Positions 63,385 through 64,000 of a DNA stretch of 64,000 nucleotides are shown here, in pieces. Position 1 is the stretch's first letter. Every line of letters begins with the position of its first letter. A program made the position numbers and the translations under genes. The notes under the pieces are model-generated. The model saw only the letters and a list, made by a program, of their open reading frames with translations. It did no database searches and had not been told where the DNA came from. The DNA lies in assembly GCF_003937945.1 (NCBI RefSeq), contig NZ_RSEC01000036.1:372001-436000 (forward strand), written 5' to 3'. This DNA is from Amycolatopsis eburnea. Its GTDB lineage: Bacteria; Actinomycetota; Actinomycetes; Mycobacteriales; Pseudonocardiaceae.

Positions 63385-64000
63385 CCCCCGCGGCCGGTCA
63401 GCTCCACGAACGCCGCCGGGCCCGGGACGTTGTGGTGCACCGTCAGGTCGGCGACCCGGTCGCCGCTCCACCCCGGCGTGAAGCTGACCACCAGCGTGCA
63501 CCGGCGGCCCGGCGCGATGTCCTGGTTCACGCAGCCGCGCGCGTCCACCGCGAAGTCCGTGCTGTCCAGCTCGATCCCGCTCACGCGCAGCGCGCTCGCC
63601 CCGACACTGCGGACCGCCACCGTGCACGTCGTCGTCGTGTGCACCGGGGTCGTGCCGCAGGCGACCGACTCCGGGACGGCGACCTTGGCCTCCGCGGCCG
63701 TCTCCGGCACCACCGGGAACGTCGCCGGCTTGCCGCGCACGAGGTCCAGCACGGTCACCCCGGTCACCGTCAGCACCAGCGCGCCGGCGGCCAGCAGCAC
63801 GATCGCGATCGCCTTGATGCCGCGGGCCGCGCCGTCCTTGGCGGTGAACCCGCCCGCCGCCAGCACGGTGACCACGAGCGTCGAAATCAGCGTCGCGTTC
63901 GGGCCGGCGCCGATCGCGGCCGGGACGAGCGTGCCGAGCAGCGACGCCGCGACCGTGACGGCGAACCCGGTCCAGGAAAAGCGTTTCGCCTCGCGCAGCT
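63381..64000 (-). CDS. Membrane-anchored protein with external beta domain (5' end outside window)
   Basis: At least 205 residues, open to the right edge on the minus strand with no stop in the frame. Two or three hydrophobic segments (FAVTVAASLLGTLVPAAIGAG; LISTLVVTVLAAGGF; AIAIVLLAAGALVLTVTGVTVL) precede an external domain with three cysteines and an SVGASALRVSGIELDSTDFAV segment, typical of an immunoglobulin-like fold (ASPM/HYDIN-like). Unknown function. Its TAG stop at 63383-63381 overlaps the pcp stop. Confidence 0.7.
   Translation of the reverse strand, partial: LREAKRFSWTGFAVTVAASLLGTLVPAAIGAGPNATLISTLVVTVLAAGGFTAKDGAARGIKAIAIVLLAAGALVLTVTGVTVLDLVRGKPATFPVVPETAAEAKVAVPESVACGTTPVHTTTTCTVAVRSVGASALRVSGIELDSTDFAVDARGCVNQDIAPGRRCTLVVSFTPGWSGDRVADLTVHHNVPGPAAFVELTGRGG

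Overview
The window is high-GC actinobacterial DNA, most likely from Amycolatopsis or a close relative in the Pseudonocardiaceae. GTG and TTG starts are common. It has SARP/AfsR-type regulators and the CarD, LpqE and MhuD orthologues known from mycobacteria. Several genes start leaderless, with a TANNNT box 6-7 nt before the start codon. The genus assignment is inference. I see about 58 protein genes, one tRNA-Thr(TGT), and an unusually rich set of intergenic hairpins and repeats.

Layout. (1) 1-6.8 kb is the edge of a secondary-metabolite cluster, all on the minus strand: SARP regulator, glutamine-hydrolysing asparagine synthase-like amidotransferase, P450, MFS exporter and the start of an FAD monooxygenase. 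The mix suggests aromatic polyketide tailoring. (2) 7.1-11.1 kb holds an alpha/beta hydrolase, an exported RCC1-repeat protein, a small exported protein and tRNA-Thr. (3) 11.2-17.4 kb holds a ThrE-type exporter and trehalose genes: otsA, then an OtsB phosphatase fused to a GH15 glycosidase. (4) 17.8-20.2 kb holds an exported C39-type peptidase and an ECF sigma factor overlapping a membrane-anchored partner. (5) 20.3-28.3 kb is a conserved housekeeping block: radA, lpqE, carD, ispD, ispF, two PPOX/F420-type proteins, a HAD hydrolase, cysS and rlmB. The IspD lacks the usual CTP-loop residues. (6) 28.3-31.2 kb holds an MBOAT acyltransferase. Its last 30 bp are repeated 1.43 kb downstream, bracketing a gene-poor, lower-GC segment full of iteron-like repeats; I read this as a site-specifically integrated mini-element or its remnant.

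(7) 31.2-37.5 kb is accessory DNA. It includes a compact three-gene cassette (two-helix membrane protein, cupin-fold protein, HD hydrolase) behind a perfect 13-bp leader hairpin. This and the att-flanked segment are the best candidates for undescribed biology. (8) 37.5-43.5 kb holds a class II aldolase, a DivIVA-like coiled-coil protein, three tandem DUF445 membrane proteins and a small exported protein. (9) 43.5-47.4 kb holds a zinc ABC importer (znuA-znuC-znuB) behind a Zur-like operator, and a divergent LacI regulator. (10) 47.5-54.8 kb is a second block with mycobacterial synteny: beta-carbonic anhydrase, mutY, an exported amidase, a hydrolase, an M1 peptidase, an AAA ATPase, mhuD and a sirtuin-like gene. 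(11) 54.9-64 kb holds an endonuclease/exonuclease/phosphatase protein, a DrrAB-type ABC exporter, a 1053-residue AfsR-like STAND regulator, a second M1 peptidase, pyroglutamyl peptidase and a truncated membrane protein.

Many gene ends carry long hairpins. Two sequence families recur: one whose arms are themselves palindromic (TGAATGAGTCATTCA type) and one of the GTGAAGGCCACC type. They probably act as bidirectional terminators or dispersed repeats, and they create spurious open frames that can mislead gene calling.
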